From the NCBI RefSeq assembly GCF_001939045.1, contig NZ_MKIM01000022.1, positions 186,001-250,000 of the forward strand: DNA of 64,000 nt, given 5' to 3'. The notes below the pieces were generated by a model. That model did no database searches and was not told the DNA's origin. It was given only the letters and a program-made list of their open reading frames with translations. Position numbers and translations under genes: made by a program. The DNA is from Rhizobium oryziradicis (GTDB taxonomy: Bacteria; Pseudomonadota; Alphaproteobacteria; Rhizobiales; Rhizobiaceae). Below, in pieces: positions 8,227 through 17,005 of the stretch (the stretch's first letter is position 1; each line of letters opens with the position of its first letter).

Positions 8227-9297
8227 GTGGGAGAATTCGTTCGCCTTCACGGCGTGAGTAAACGTTTCGGGAATATTCACACAGCGGTCAATTCCGTTGA
8301 CCTCTGTGTCAAAAAAGGTGAGTTTATTGCTCTGCTGGGCCCGTCCGGCTGCGGCAAGACCACGCTCTTGCGTATGATCGCAGGCCTGGAGCCAATTTCA
8401 GCTGGAAGCCTCGTCATAGATGGCGAAGCAATGCAGGATAAGCATCCGCGTGATCGTGACATTGCCATGGTCTTTCAAAATTATGCGCTCTATCCGCACA
8501 TGACTGTTCGGGCCAATCTTGAATATCCACTGAAGCTGCGCGGTATTGGGCGCGAGGCAAGGGCCAAACGGGCCGACGAGATCGCCGCGCTTCTTGAACT
8601 TGGCACCCTTCTGGAGCGAAAGCCTGCCGCCTTGTCGGGTGGTCAGCGCCAGCGCGTTGCCATGGGACGCGCATTGATGCGCAATCCGAAAATCTTTCTG
8701 ATGGACGAGCCTTTGTCCAATCTCGATGCCCGGCTGCGCATGCATATGCGCGTTGAAATCGCCGGTCTACAGCGGCGACTGGGAATCACCACTCTCTATG
8801 TCACCCACGACCAGATCGAGGCGATGACAATGGCCGACCGGGTGGTGATCATGAACGCCGGGCGGGTTCAACAGATCGGGCCGCCGCAGGAGGTCTATGA
8901 TCGACCGGCCAATCTCTTCGTTGCCACATTCATCGGCGCACCGCCGATGAATGTGTTCAGGGCCGTTGATCTGCCTGCCTCAGTCTGCTCGTTACGGCCG
9001 GATGTTGTCCATGTTGGCGTGCGGCCAGAAGATATTGTTTTCGATGCCGAAGGCGATAGGCCAGGGTTCCAGTTCGATTGCACAGTTTCGCTCGTCGAAA
9101 CCCTTGGCGCAGATTCCATCCTTCACCTGAGAGCTTCGACAGGACATGGTGAGCCAGAATTGTCGATCATCGCGAGAAAGCGCGACAACGCGCGCGCGCT
9201 TGAAGGGCAACGCCTTGGGATCTGGCTACCGTTGTCTCGCATACACCTGTTTGATCAATCGGGATCGCGTATAGAGCCCGCGCTGCAAGAACCATAA
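8227..9297 (+). CDS. Carbohydrate ABC importer ATPase (UgpC/MsmK-like)
   Basis: A 356-residue cytoplasmic ATPase of the CUT1 (MalK-type) class. Walker A GPSGCGKTT lies at about residues 38-46, the Q-loop at MVFQNYALYPHM, the signature [15 protein letters not shown] near residue 137 and Walker B IFLMDEPLSNLD near 158, followed by the H-loop TLYVTHDQ. The C-terminal 115 residues form the MalK-type TOBE regulatory domain (VGVRPEDI). The GTG start is chosen because AAGAGGAGG ends 8 nt upstream; the ATG at 8222 is out of frame. First gene of a six-gene operon (ATPase, binding protein, two permeases, GH95 enzyme, LacI), so it should power uptake of the oligosaccharide that the GH95 enzyme cleaves. 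It is unusual that the ATPase comes first. Confidence 0.93.
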   Translation: MGEFVRLHGVSKRFGNIHTAVNSVDLCVKKGEFIALLGPSGCGKTTLLRMIAGLEPISAGSLVIDGEAMQDKHPRDRDIAMVFQNYALYPHMTVRANLEYPLKLRGIGREARAKRADEIAALLELGTLLERKPAALSGGQRQRVAMGRALMRNPKIFLMDEPLSNLDARLRMHMRVEIAGLQRRLGITTLYVTHDQIEAMTMADRVVIMNAGRVQQIGPPQEVYDRPANLFVATFIGAPPMNVFRAVDLPASVCSLRPDVVHVGVRPEDIVFDAEGDRPGFQFDCTVSLVETLGADSILHLRASTGHGEPELSIIARKRDNARALEGQRLGIWLPLSRIHLFDQSGSRIEPALQEP

Positions 9298-9338
9298 GAG
9301 GTTCCATAGGCGCCATGCACTTTTGGGGAGGAAACATC

Positions 9339-10634
9339 GTGCATATCAGAAAACTTGCAGCCTTCACGCTTTCACTCGCCGCCTCATGCGCCTCTTGGGC
9401 GGTTGCGGCAGATAAGACGGTGATCAACGTATGGACATGGGCACCGCCTGCGCCGGTTGTTGACAAGATGGTTTCAGCCTTCGAGAAGGCGAACCCGAAT
9501 ATAGACGTCAAGCTGACGTTCCTGGAATCGACTGCCTATCAGAAGCGCCTGCCGCTGGCACTATCCTCGGGTGATCCGGTAGATGTTGCGGCAGTACAGA
9601 CGAGCAGCATGGTCGCGCAGGTCAAGGATTATCTCGAGCCGCTGCCTGAGCTTTACAACCAATATGGCTCGGCTCCGATCGATAGGCAATTGACGGCCAA
9701 GACGATTGATCAGGCAAAGCGTCTGTCTGGAGATGGAAAGTTGTACATCGCGCCGATGGGTACGCTTGGATCGGTCGTCGCCTACTACAACCTCGATCTG
9801 ATGAAGGAACTTGGCTTGACGGTTCCCAAGGACCGGGCCGAGCTGGCGGCCTTCGTCAAGACAGTCAAGGAAAAGCGGCCCGATCTCGTCCCGGTGGCCT
9901 TCACCGGCGCGAACTGGTTCCTTGACGAGATCTGCGACACCATCATCGAGCAAGGCTCGCAAGGTTGGTTCAATAAGCTGCGCTACAACAAAGGCGGCAG
10001 ATTCGACTCGACTGAAGCCAAAGCCGGTTTTGATGCGACAGTGAGCCTTTTCAAGGATGGCATTTTCGGCAAAGACATGCTCGATCTGGATTACGGTCGG
10101 TCCGTGGAACTCTTCCAGCAAGGCAAGGCAGTGATGTTCCTTCAGGGCACGTGGGAAATGGGCACTCTATCCGCCCCCTTCCGCAAGGCAAACGGCGTAA
10201 AACTCGACAATGTCACCGTATCGCCGCTGCCGGTCATGCTGGAAGGTGGCAAACCTGCCATTCGCAGCTTCATCGAAGTCGGACTCGCCGTGCCGAAGAA
10301 TTCCAAGCACAAGGCCGAGGCGATAAAGTTCCTTCAGTTCATGACATCAGGCGAAGGCGTATCACAGTGGGACGACACCTTGTTCGTGGTGCCATCCAAG
10401 CAGGCTTATGTGCTGCCGAAGAGCATTTTCTCGAATGATCAGACCGCCAAGGATTATAGTGTCGTGGCCGATCTGCTGCTCAATGCTTCGAGCGACCGGA
10501 ACAATGTCTCGGATTTCTCGAATGTCGTCGGAGATGCGCTGATCAAGTCAATCACATCAGGCACACCGTCTCAAGAACAGCTGAAATATTTACAGGGTGA
10601 ATGGGAAAGCGGACGCTATTCAAACGCCATGTGA
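9339..10634 (+). CDS. Carbohydrate ABC importer solute-binding protein
   Basis: A CUT1-type extracellular solute-binding protein (SBP_bac_1 fold) of about 431 residues. The GTG at 9339 is preferred over the ATG at 9315 because GGGGAGG sits 8 nt before it and the protein then begins with a clean signal peptide (VHIRKLAAFTLSL...WAVA|A). The mature start INVWTWAPPAPVVDKMVSAFEKANP is the typical beta1-alpha1 of this family. ALAAAxVPKNSKHKAEAIKFLQFM-like text near the C-terminus is also diagnostic. It is periplasmic and should bind the oligosaccharide delivered to the two permeases downstream. A hairpin with a T-run separates it from the permease genes. Confidence 0.92.
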   Translation: MHIRKLAAFTLSLAASCASWAVAADKTVINVWTWAPPAPVVDKMVSAFEKANPNIDVKLTFLESTAYQKRLPLALSSGDPVDVAAVQTSSMVAQVKDYLEPLPELYNQYGSAPIDRQLTAKTIDQAKRLSGDGKLYIAPMGTLGSVVAYYNLDLMKELGLTVPKDRAELAAFVKTVKEKRPDLVPVAFTGANWFLDEICDTIIEQGSQGWFNKLRYNKGGRFDSTEAKAGFDATVSLFKDGIFGKDMLDLDYGRSVELFQQGKAVMFLQGTWEMGTLSAPFRKANGVKLDNVTVSPLPVMLEGGKPAIRSFIEVGLAVPKNSKHKAEAIKFLQFMTSGEGVSQWDDTLFVVPSKQAYVLPKSIFSNDQTAKDYSVVADLLLNASSDRNNVSDFSNVVGDALIKSITSGTPSQEQLKYLQGEWESGRYSNAM

Positions 10635-10641
10635 TGCCAGA

Positions 10642-10676
10642 TGCCCCGACGCCGCCACTGGCAAGGGGCAATTTTT
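10642..10676 (+). terminator. Intercistronic hairpin between binding protein and permeases
   Basis: TGCCCC (10642-10647) pairs with GGGGCA (10665-10670), followed by ATTTTT. This is placed where many ABC operons attenuate transcription so that the binding protein is made in excess over the membrane subunits. Confidence 0.5.
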
Positions 10677-10688
10677 CCGAGGACCATC

Positions 10689-11582
10689 ATGTCTAAGCAG
10701 AAGTCGATCATACACAGGCTTCGACCTCTTGAAGCTGTGTTGTTTTTTGGCCCGCTCGCACTTGTCTTTGCGGTCTACTACGTGTTCTCTACAGGTTTTC
10801 TGCTTTATACCAGCTTGCAGCGGATCTCGTTGGCGCTTGTCAATGGCAAGTGGGTCGGTATGCAGAACTTCGAGCTTCTGTTGAGCGATCCGCGCTTTCT
10901 GAAGGCCTTTCTCAACAATATCATCTTTGCCTGCGTCAGCGTGGGCGCGGCCTTGACCATCGGCTTTTTCATCGCCGTAACGCTTTCAGCGACTTGGCGG
11001 GCGAGAACCCTGCTGTATACGATCTTCCTGTTACCGGCGCTGATGCCCCTGTCTCTGGTTGCCTCGGTCTTCCGCACCATCCTGGAAACCCGTTTCGGCT
11101 TGGTCAACGTGCTCCTGTCCGATATCGGACTGGGCTGGATGGCGCAGAACTGGCTGATCGACCCGACACTCGCCTATGGTGTTGTCATCATCCTTTTCGT
11201 TTACATTATTGGCCTGCCGGTGCTCTACTACACGGCAAATCTCAGCACGATCAACACGTCGCTGATTGAATCAGCTGTCATTGATGGTGCGGGTACGTGG
11301 CGTCTCTTCGTGGAAATCCTGTTTCCCATCATGAAGGGAACCCACAGGACGATCATCGTCTCAACCATGCTCACCAGCTTTCGCGCCTTCGATATCGTGT
11401 TTTTCTCCACGGGTGGTGGGCCAGCCGGAGCGACTGAGATCACCGGCACCTATGTCTACACCTTCTCCACGTCCGGCGCGAACGTCGGATATGGCTCGGC
11501 AGCGGCGGTCGCCACGCTTTTGATCACGCTGATCCTGTCTGGCCTGCATTCGCAGTTTTCACGCAAGGATCAGCACCAATGA
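10689..11582 (+). CDS. Carbohydrate ABC importer permease (MalF-type)
   Basis: An inner-membrane permease of about 297 residues with six hydrophobic segments. The EAA loop, which docks to the ATPase, reads ESAVIDGAGTWRLFVEILFPIM. The ATG at 10689 is chosen because GAGGA lies 5 nt upstream and the protein then opens with a cytoplasmic MSKQKS tail before TM1. The longer reading from 10641 overlaps the intercistronic hairpin. Its stop overlaps the start of the second permease by four bases (ATGA), which indicates translational coupling. Confidence 0.92.
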   Translation: MSKQKSIIHRLRPLEAVLFFGPLALVFAVYYVFSTGFLLYTSLQRISLALVNGKWVGMQNFELLLSDPRFLKAFLNNIIFACVSVGAALTIGFFIAVTLSATWRARTLLYTIFLLPALMPLSLVASVFRTILETRFGLVNVLLSDIGLGWMAQNWLIDPTLAYGVVIILFVYIIGLPVLYYTANLSTINTSLIESAVIDGAGTWRLFVEILFPIMKGTHRTIIVSTMLTSFRAFDIVFFSTGGGPAGATEITGTYVYTFSTSGANVGYGSAAAVATLLITLILSGLHSQFSRKDQHQ

Positions 11583-12406
11583 ACGCAAGCCATGACATGC
11601 TCTATCGCCGCCGCCATGAAAAGTTTGCAATGACAGCCTTTCTTGTCGTGTTGGCAATACTCTGGGCACTGCCCCTCATCGCTGCGGTTTCACGCGGCTT
11701 CGCGTTCAATGGTTTGCAAAACTTCATCGACGTGCTGACACAGGATATCGGTGGCGTGTCGCTGTTGCGCACATACATGAACTCCTTTGCCATAGCCTTG
11801 ATGCATGCTCTTGTGGTCGTCACCATTTCGGCACTGGCCGGCTACGGGTTTACCTTCTTTGAGTTCCGCGGTCGTGAATTTCTATACCAATGCGTTCTCA
11901 TCTTCATGGCTGTGCCGCTGACCTCCATTCTGATCCCGTTGTTTTTCATTACGAGGGAAGCCAACCTGCGCGATACGCTGATTGGCGTGGCGCTGCCGGA
12001 AGCAGCCATGACCTTGCCGTTTGGCGTGCTGCTGGTGCGAAACTACGCCGAAAGTCTTCCGCGCACGCTGATCGAAGCGGCGCTGATGGACGGAGCTTCA
12101 CATTTCCGCGTCTTCGTGGACATCTTCGTGCCGCTCAGCAAGCCCGCATTGGTCAATCTGGGTGCCTTGTCGATCATGTGGTCGTTGCAAGATTTTTTGC
12201 TACCCTCGCTCTTCCTCTCCGATGTCCACCAAACCACAGCAGCCCAGGCCGTACTGCGGTTCAAGGAGGTTCTTGGGGCAACCCCAACCGGCATCGGGCG
12301 CTACAATGCAAGCCTGGTGATGCTTGCTGTTCCTGCCCTTCTGGTCGTGCTGTTCGGTCTGCGTTTCATCACGCAAGGGTTGACCACGGGCGGCGTCAAG
12401 GAGTGA
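11579..12406 (+). CDS. Carbohydrate ABC importer permease (MalG-type)
   Basis: A 275-residue permease with six transmembrane segments and the conserved cytoplasmic loop EAALMDGASHFRVFVDIFVPLSKPAL, which couples to the UgpC-like ATPase. It pairs with the MalF-type permease through an ATGA overlap and is followed after 4 bp by the GH95 gene, so uptake and hydrolysis are co-expressed. Confidence 0.92.
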   Translation: MNASHDMLYRRRHEKFAMTAFLVVLAILWALPLIAAVSRGFAFNGLQNFIDVLTQDIGGVSLLRTYMNSFAIALMHALVVVTISALAGYGFTFFEFRGREFLYQCVLIFMAVPLTSILIPLFFITREANLRDTLIGVALPEAAMTLPFGVLLVRNYAESLPRTLIEAALMDGASHFRVFVDIFVPLSKPALVNLGALSIMWSLQDFLLPSLFLSDVHQTTAAQAVLRFKEVLGATPTGIGRYNASLVMLAVPALLVVLFGLRFITQGLTTGGVKE

Positions 12407-12410
12407 ATGG

Positions 12411-14822
12411 ATGCAGAGCGAAATCAAGCTTTCCAACCATCGGCGATCCCTCGACGATGAGTTTCACATATTGCGGTATAATGCGCCGGGGCGCAATTTC
12501 AACGAGGCTCTGCCCCTGGGCAACGGTCGGCTCGGCGCGATGATCAGCGGCGGTACGGGTGAGGATGTCATTTGCCTTAACGATGACAGGTTCTGGGCAG
12601 GGCGCGAAGCCCCAGCTCCAGCGGTCATGGGTCCTGTCGTCCTGGCCGAGGTGCGTCGCCGCCTGTTTGACAACGATGTTGCGGGTGCCGAAGCGCTGGT
12701 GGAGCAGAAGCTCCTGACCGACTTCAACCAGCCCTATCTTCCTGCCGCAGATCTCACAATCGATTGGAAACATCAGACGGTCTGCGATTATGCCCGCCGG
12801 CTTGATCTGCGCACCGCCGTGGCTGAGGTCGAGTATCGTGCGGCGCATCTCGGCCAGGTCCACCGTCGCGCGTTTTCCTCGTTCGCGGATCAGGTTTTCG
12901 TGCTGCGGGCCGAATTCGAGGCTCCCGATATGGCGGCGACCGCTCTTTCGCTATCGTCCAAGACGCGCCATACGCAACAGCAGATCGGTCGTGACCTCAT
13001 CGTCGTCGCCGATGCGCCTTCGATGGTCGACTGGCCCGGGGTCGACGACCGTGTCCGCTGCAGTGAAAACATCTTCTATGAAGAGGAGCCGCCTTTGCGG
13101 TGTCTTACCGCCGTGCGCGTGGTTCAAGGAGACCTGCGTACGGACGATTACGGTTTGGCTGTGACTGGCGATTTCTCACTGCTGGTTGCGACCGCCGTCG
13201 GCAACGACGTCGAGGCCCTCGTGCTGGATTGCCAAAAAAGGCTTGAAAGTGCAGAACAAAAGGGCTTCCCGGCGCTTTTGGAACGGCATATCGATGCCCA
13301 TAGGGCACTGTATGATCGGGCATCTCTCAAGCTTGAAAGCGATCCGGAGCGCGCCAGACTGCCAACCGACGAGCGATTGCGCCGCAAGACCGATGGAGAC
13401 CACGATCCGGGGTTGGAAGCCCTGCTCTTCAACTATGGGCGCTACCTGATGATTTCCGCCAGCCGGCCCGGTGCGCGCGCGATCAACCTGCAAGGCATTT
13501 GGAACGACCGCGTGCAGCCGCCCTGGTGGTCGAACTACACGATCAATATCAATCTTCAGATGAATTACTGGCCGGCTGAACCTTGCAATCTGGCGGAATG
13601 TCACTTGCCGCTTTTTGATTTCATTACAAATCTCAGCATTGCCGGACAGCGCACCGCTACCATACACTATGGCATGCACGGCTGGGTGGCGCATCACCAG
13701 GTGGATGGGCGCTACCAGACCACGCCAATCGGCGCATTGAACGGGCGGGCCTATGACTTTCCCATCCGCTACGGGATGTGGAACATGGGCGGGGCATGGC
13801 TATGCCAGCATTTCTGGCAGCATTATCTGTATGGTGCCGACGAGCAGTTTCTACGCGATACCGCCTGGCCAGTCCTGCGTAGCGCTGCAGAATTCTACCT
13901 CGACTGGGTCATCGCATTGCCCGACGGCAGCTTGACAACAGCGCCATCGACATCGCCCGAAAACAGCTATTTCCTGGCCGACGGACGGCGACATGCGCTG
14001 AGCATTGGTGCAACAATGGATATCGCGATCCTGAGAGAATTTTTCTCAACGATCGTACAAGCGGCAGCTGTGCTGGGTCTGTCACAAGACCCGGTTACGG
14101 TGGCAGCCGCAGCCGCCCTACCGAGATTGCCAGCCTACGGCATCGCCAAAGACGGGCAGCTTCTCGAATGGCGCGAAGACTTGCCACAGGCAGAACATCC
14201 ACATCGCCATGTATCGCATCTTTACGGTGTCTTTCCCGGCAGCGAGATTTCTCCTGAGAAAACGCCACAGTTGGCCGATGCCGCCGCAAGAGTGCTTGAG
14301 GAGCGAGGCGATACCGGCACAGGCTGGTCGTTTGCGTGGAAAATTGCTCTCTGGGCGCGGTTGGGCCGGGCCGATATGGCGTACAGAAATATTGGCCACC
14401 TCTTCAACTCCGTCGATCCTGCGATCGAGTTGCAGGCCGATATGGGCGGTGGCCTTTATCCAAACCTTCTCACCGCGTGCCCACCATTCAACATCGACGC
14501 AAACTTTGGTTATACCGGGGCTGTCGTTGAAATGCTGGTGCAAAGCCAATCTGACGAAATCGTTCTGTTGCCCGCCCTGCCACCAGCTTGGAAAGCTGGT
14601 GAGATTCGTGGTTTAAGATGCCGTGGGCAGATTGAGATCGACATGCAATGGCATAACGGCGTGCTTGAAGAGTTGCGCATTAGAAGTGAAATCGGGCAAA
14701 CTCGTCAGTTCAGGCTGCAAGGTGAATTGCTCCTGTTGAGCCTTAAGGCTAACGAAGAGACGCATATTGTCAGGGCTTCAGACGGCCGCGTGAAGGAGAA
14801 AGATACTGATGCCAAAGGCTGA
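12411..14822 (+). CDS. Glycoside hydrolase family 95 (alpha-L-fucosidase/alpha-L-galactosidase type)
   Basis: An 803-residue enzyme matching GH95 end to end. The N-terminal beta domain opens with FNEALPLGNGRLGAMISG and RFWAG. The (alpha/alpha)6 catalytic barrel contains GIWNDRVQPPWWSNYTININ and QMNYWPAEPCNLAECH (about residues 362-400). NIDANFGYTGA at about 694-704 carries the Asp region used in catalysis in this family. No signal peptide is present, so it is cytoplasmic and presumably acts on short fucosylated or galactosylated oligosaccharides imported by the preceding ABC transporter; plant xyloglucan-type or mucilage fragments would suit a plant-associated host (inference). It overlaps the LacI gene by 14 bp. 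Fucosidase versus L-galactosidase specificity cannot be settled here. Confidence 0.9.
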   Translation: MQSEIKLSNHRRSLDDEFHILRYNAPGRNFNEALPLGNGRLGAMISGGTGEDVICLNDDRFWAGREAPAPAVMGPVVLAEVRRRLFDNDVAGAEALVEQKLLTDFNQPYLPAADLTIDWKHQTVCDYARRLDLRTAVAEVEYRAAHLGQVHRRAFSSFADQVFVLRAEFEAPDMAATALSLSSKTRHTQQQIGRDLIVVADAPSMVDWPGVDDRVRCSENIFYEEEPPLRCLTAVRVVQGDLRTDDYGLAVTGDFSLLVATAVGNDVEALVLDCQKRLESAEQKGFPALLERHIDAHRALYDRASLKLESDPERARLPTDERLRRKTDGDHDPGLEALLFNYGRYLMISASRPGARAINLQGIWNDRVQPPWWSNYTININLQMNYWPAEPCNLAECHLPLFDFITNLSIAGQRTATIHYGMHGWVAHHQVDGRYQTTPIGALNGRAYDFPIRYGMWNMGGAWLCQHFWQHYLYGADEQFLRDTAWPVLRSAAEFYLDWVIALPDGSLTTAPSTSPENSYFLADGRRHALSIGATMDIAILREFFSTIVQAAAVLGLSQDPVTVAAAAALPRLPAYGIAKDGQLLEWREDLPQAEHPHRHVSHLYGVFPGSEISPEKTPQLADAAARVLEERGDTGTGWSFAWKIALWARLGRADMAYRNIGHLFNSVDPAIELQADMGGGLYPNLLTACPPFNIDANFGYTGAVVEMLVQSQSDEIVLLPALPPAWKAGEIRGLRCRGQIEIDMQWHNGVLEELRIRSEIGQTRQFRLQGELLLLSLKANEETHIVRASDGRVKEKDTDAKG

Positions 14823-15849
14823 GTCCGGTCTAAAGCCGGAGCGGCAACGTAAGCCGACGATCCACGATGTGGCGCATACGGCAGATGTCGCGGTTGGAAC
14901 GGTCTCACGTTTCCTCAACGGCAGGCCAATCCGCATGTCTAGCCAGACCCGCATCGAAACTGCCATTGAAGAGTTGGGATTTGTCAAGAATGTTGCGGCG
15001 GCGACCATCCGCAAAGAGGCAAGCCGCATGATTGGCTTTTTAGTGTCCTCATATGATGAGTTGCAGATCACCATTCTGGCGGGGTTAACGGCTCGGATGC
15101 AATCGCGTGGGCGTACCGTCTTGCCACTCACCCATGATGGTAGTTCTGAAACCATGGTCCAAGCACTCAAATTTTTTGAGGAGCACCGCATTGAGGCACT
15201 GGTCGCCTCAGGCGATTTTACCGCCATGCAGGGGTCTCCGCTTCTAAAGGGCCTCGATACGCATATCATTCTCTTCAACAACGACATACCGGAACTCGCC
15301 TGTGACAGAGTCCTGTTCAATGATGCCATTGGCATGCAAAAGGCAGTCGATCACTTGCTAGGCCTTGGTCATACCCGAATTGGTTTAATCGCTGGTCGGC
15401 CAGACCATAGCTCCGGCGAAGGCCGACTTGAGGGCTATATGCGCGCCATGCGCGACGGACCCGGCGTCGATGAAACACTTGTCGTTGGCCATGAATGGTC
15501 CCGCCAGACCGGCTATTTCGCTGGCATGGAGTTGCTGGATGGAGAGGATCCTCCAACGGCAATCGTCTGCGCCTCCTATCTCAGTGCCCTCGGTCTGCTC
15601 GATCTGGTGCGCGAACGCGGTATTGTTGTACCTCGTGAGCTCTCGATAATCAGTTTCGGAGATTGCGATACGTTTGGGCTGGTTGGCCCTGGTATCGATG
15701 CGCTCAGCATGCCAGCGAAGCGGATCGTCGATCACATCGACCACCTTTATGTGAATCGCGCAAAGCTCCGCAGCCCAACGCGCGCCTTCGTTGACGTGGA
15801 ACTGATCATCCGTGGTTCATCTGCACCACCAATCCAGCGATCCGGTTGA
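14809..15849 (+). CDS. LacI-family repressor of the GH95 operon
   Basis: A 346-residue LacI/GalR regulator. The helix-turn-helix and hinge region are at residues 18-65 (IHDVAHTADVAVGTVSRFLNG...), followed by a periplasmic-binding-protein-like effector domain (SRMIGFLVSS, HTRIGLIAGRPDHSSGEGRLEGY, SIISFGDCDTF). It is the last gene of the importer/GH95 operon and overlaps the hydrolase gene, so it is probably an autoregulating local repressor. Its best candidate targets are the two TGATATCGATATCA-like sites before the operon. The ligand would be the imported sugar or its hydrolysis product. Confidence 0.9.
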   Translation: MPKAESGLKPERQRKPTIHDVAHTADVAVGTVSRFLNGRPIRMSSQTRIETAIEELGFVKNVAAATIRKEASRMIGFLVSSYDELQITILAGLTARMQSRGRTVLPLTHDGSSETMVQALKFFEEHRIEALVASGDFTAMQGSPLLKGLDTHIILFNNDIPELACDRVLFNDAIGMQKAVDHLLGLGHTRIGLIAGRPDHSSGEGRLEGYMRAMRDGPGVDETLVVGHEWSRQTGYFAGMELLDGEDPPTAIVCASYLSALGLLDLVRERGIVVPRELSIISFGDCDTFGLVGPGIDALSMPAKRIVDHIDHLYVNRAKLRSPTRAFVDVELIIRGSSAPPIQRSG

Positions 15850-15865
15850 ACATTTTGATAGGTTG

Positions 15866-15995
15866 GAAAGCCCGTTCGTGCAGTAGGCCTCGGTAAAGCG
15901 CATCAGGATAGCGGGATTGACATAGGTGCCGGCGGACAGAATGATTTCACCAGCGACCCTTTCATGACCGGTTTCCAGCCGAATACCTGTCGCAT
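15866..15995 (-). pseudogene. GMC oxidoreductase remnant
   Basis: Reading the minus strand just beyond the LysR stop gives ATGIRLETGHERVAGEIILS followed by AGTYVNPAILMRF. This matches the conserved segment of glucose-methanol-choline oxidoreductases in which the flavin-binding 'REVILSAGAxxSPxLLM' motif lies. Only about 43 residues are left and no start or remaining domains are present. It appears to be a leftover of a deleted gene between the GH95 and lysine loci. Limits are approximate. Confidence 0.6.
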
Positions 15996-16892
15996 CTAGC
16001 CCGTGACCAGTTCAGTCAGGAGCCATGTCTCGAAATCCTTTGCGATGGGTTGCGTTTGCTTGGTGTCAGGCCGCACGATATAATAAGCGTTCTCAGTGGA
16101 AATCGGCAGATCAGCGACGAGCGCCAGTGTGCCGGATGCAAGTTCCTCTTCGATCAGGTAGGTCGGCAGCAGCGCCACTCCAAGTCCCGCTATTGCTGCA
16201 GATGTCAGCATTGAGAACTGGTCGAAACGCAAACCTTCAAAAGCGTGCGGCAGAACAATTTTATGGTGTAGCGACCAATCGGACCACAGTTTCGGGCGGG
16301 TGTTGAGGTGCAAAAGCGGAGCGCGCTCAAACACATCCAGTGCTGGTTGCGTTGCGTAATTTTTCAAGTGTCCAGGGCTTGCTACTGGCACCACGGTTTC
16401 ATTGCAAAGGAAACTGCATGTTGCATTAGCCCAAGCGGGTTGTCCGAAATGGATTGCGAGGTCGAAATTTTCCTCAGCGAAGCTAAAAGGGCTCGAACGC
16501 GATTCAATCGACAGCGCGACATCGGCGTGGCTGTGCAAAAAACGGCCAAGCCTTGGCACCAGCCATTTTGCGCCAAAGGTTGGAAGGGTGGCAATACGCA
16601 GGTTTGCGTTCATGCGCCCCGTCGCGACAGCGCCAATCATCAGTCGTTCCGACTGTATGAGCAGCTGCTTCACCTCAGGCAAAAGCCGCTGGCCTGCTTC
16701 TGATAGGACCACCCGCTGGCGTATCCGCTCAAACAGCTTGAGGCCCGTCTGAGTTTCCAACTCAGCGACTTGTCGGCTTATTGCACTTTGCGTCAGATGC
16801 AGCTCTTCAGCGGCTCTTGAAAAATTTTGGTGGCGTGCGGCGCATTCAAACGCTTGCAGATTGACGAAATCGGGGATCAGGCTTCGGCGCAT
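15996..16892 (-). CDS. LysR-family regulator (GcvA-like)
   Basis: A 298-residue LysR-type regulator. The winged HTH spans residues 8-65 (LQAFECAARHQNFSRAAEELHLTQSAISRQVAELE), followed by a linker helix and a periplasmic-binding-type effector domain (ATLPTFGAKWLVPRLGRF, GLGVALLPTYLIEEEL). It is divergent from the 2-oxoadipate dioxygenase gene with a 113-bp gap, the usual arrangement for a regulator of the neighbour, so it probably activates lysine/2-oxoadipate catabolism. The effector is unknown. Confidence 0.88.
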   Translation of the reverse strand: MRRSLIPDFVNLQAFECAARHQNFSRAAEELHLTQSAISRQVAELETQTGLKLFERIRQRVVLSEAGQRLLPEVKQLLIQSERLMIGAVATGRMNANLRIATLPTFGAKWLVPRLGRFLHSHADVALSIESRSSPFSFAEENFDLAIHFGQPAWANATCSFLCNETVVPVASPGHLKNYATQPALDVFERAPLLHLNTRPKLWSDWSLHHKIVLPHAFEGLRFDQFSMLTSAAIAGLGVALLPTYLIEEELASGTLALVADLPISTENAYYIVRPDTKQTQPIAKDFETWLLTELVTG

Positions 16893-17005
16893 AGTTATTC
16901 CGTTTCCGCATCAACTTAGCTAAATTCTTCACAACATAAGCCAGTTGATCTCGACTATAGTGCGTGTTTAGAATGATATTGCATGATTTCGAGAAAGTAA
17001 CCACC

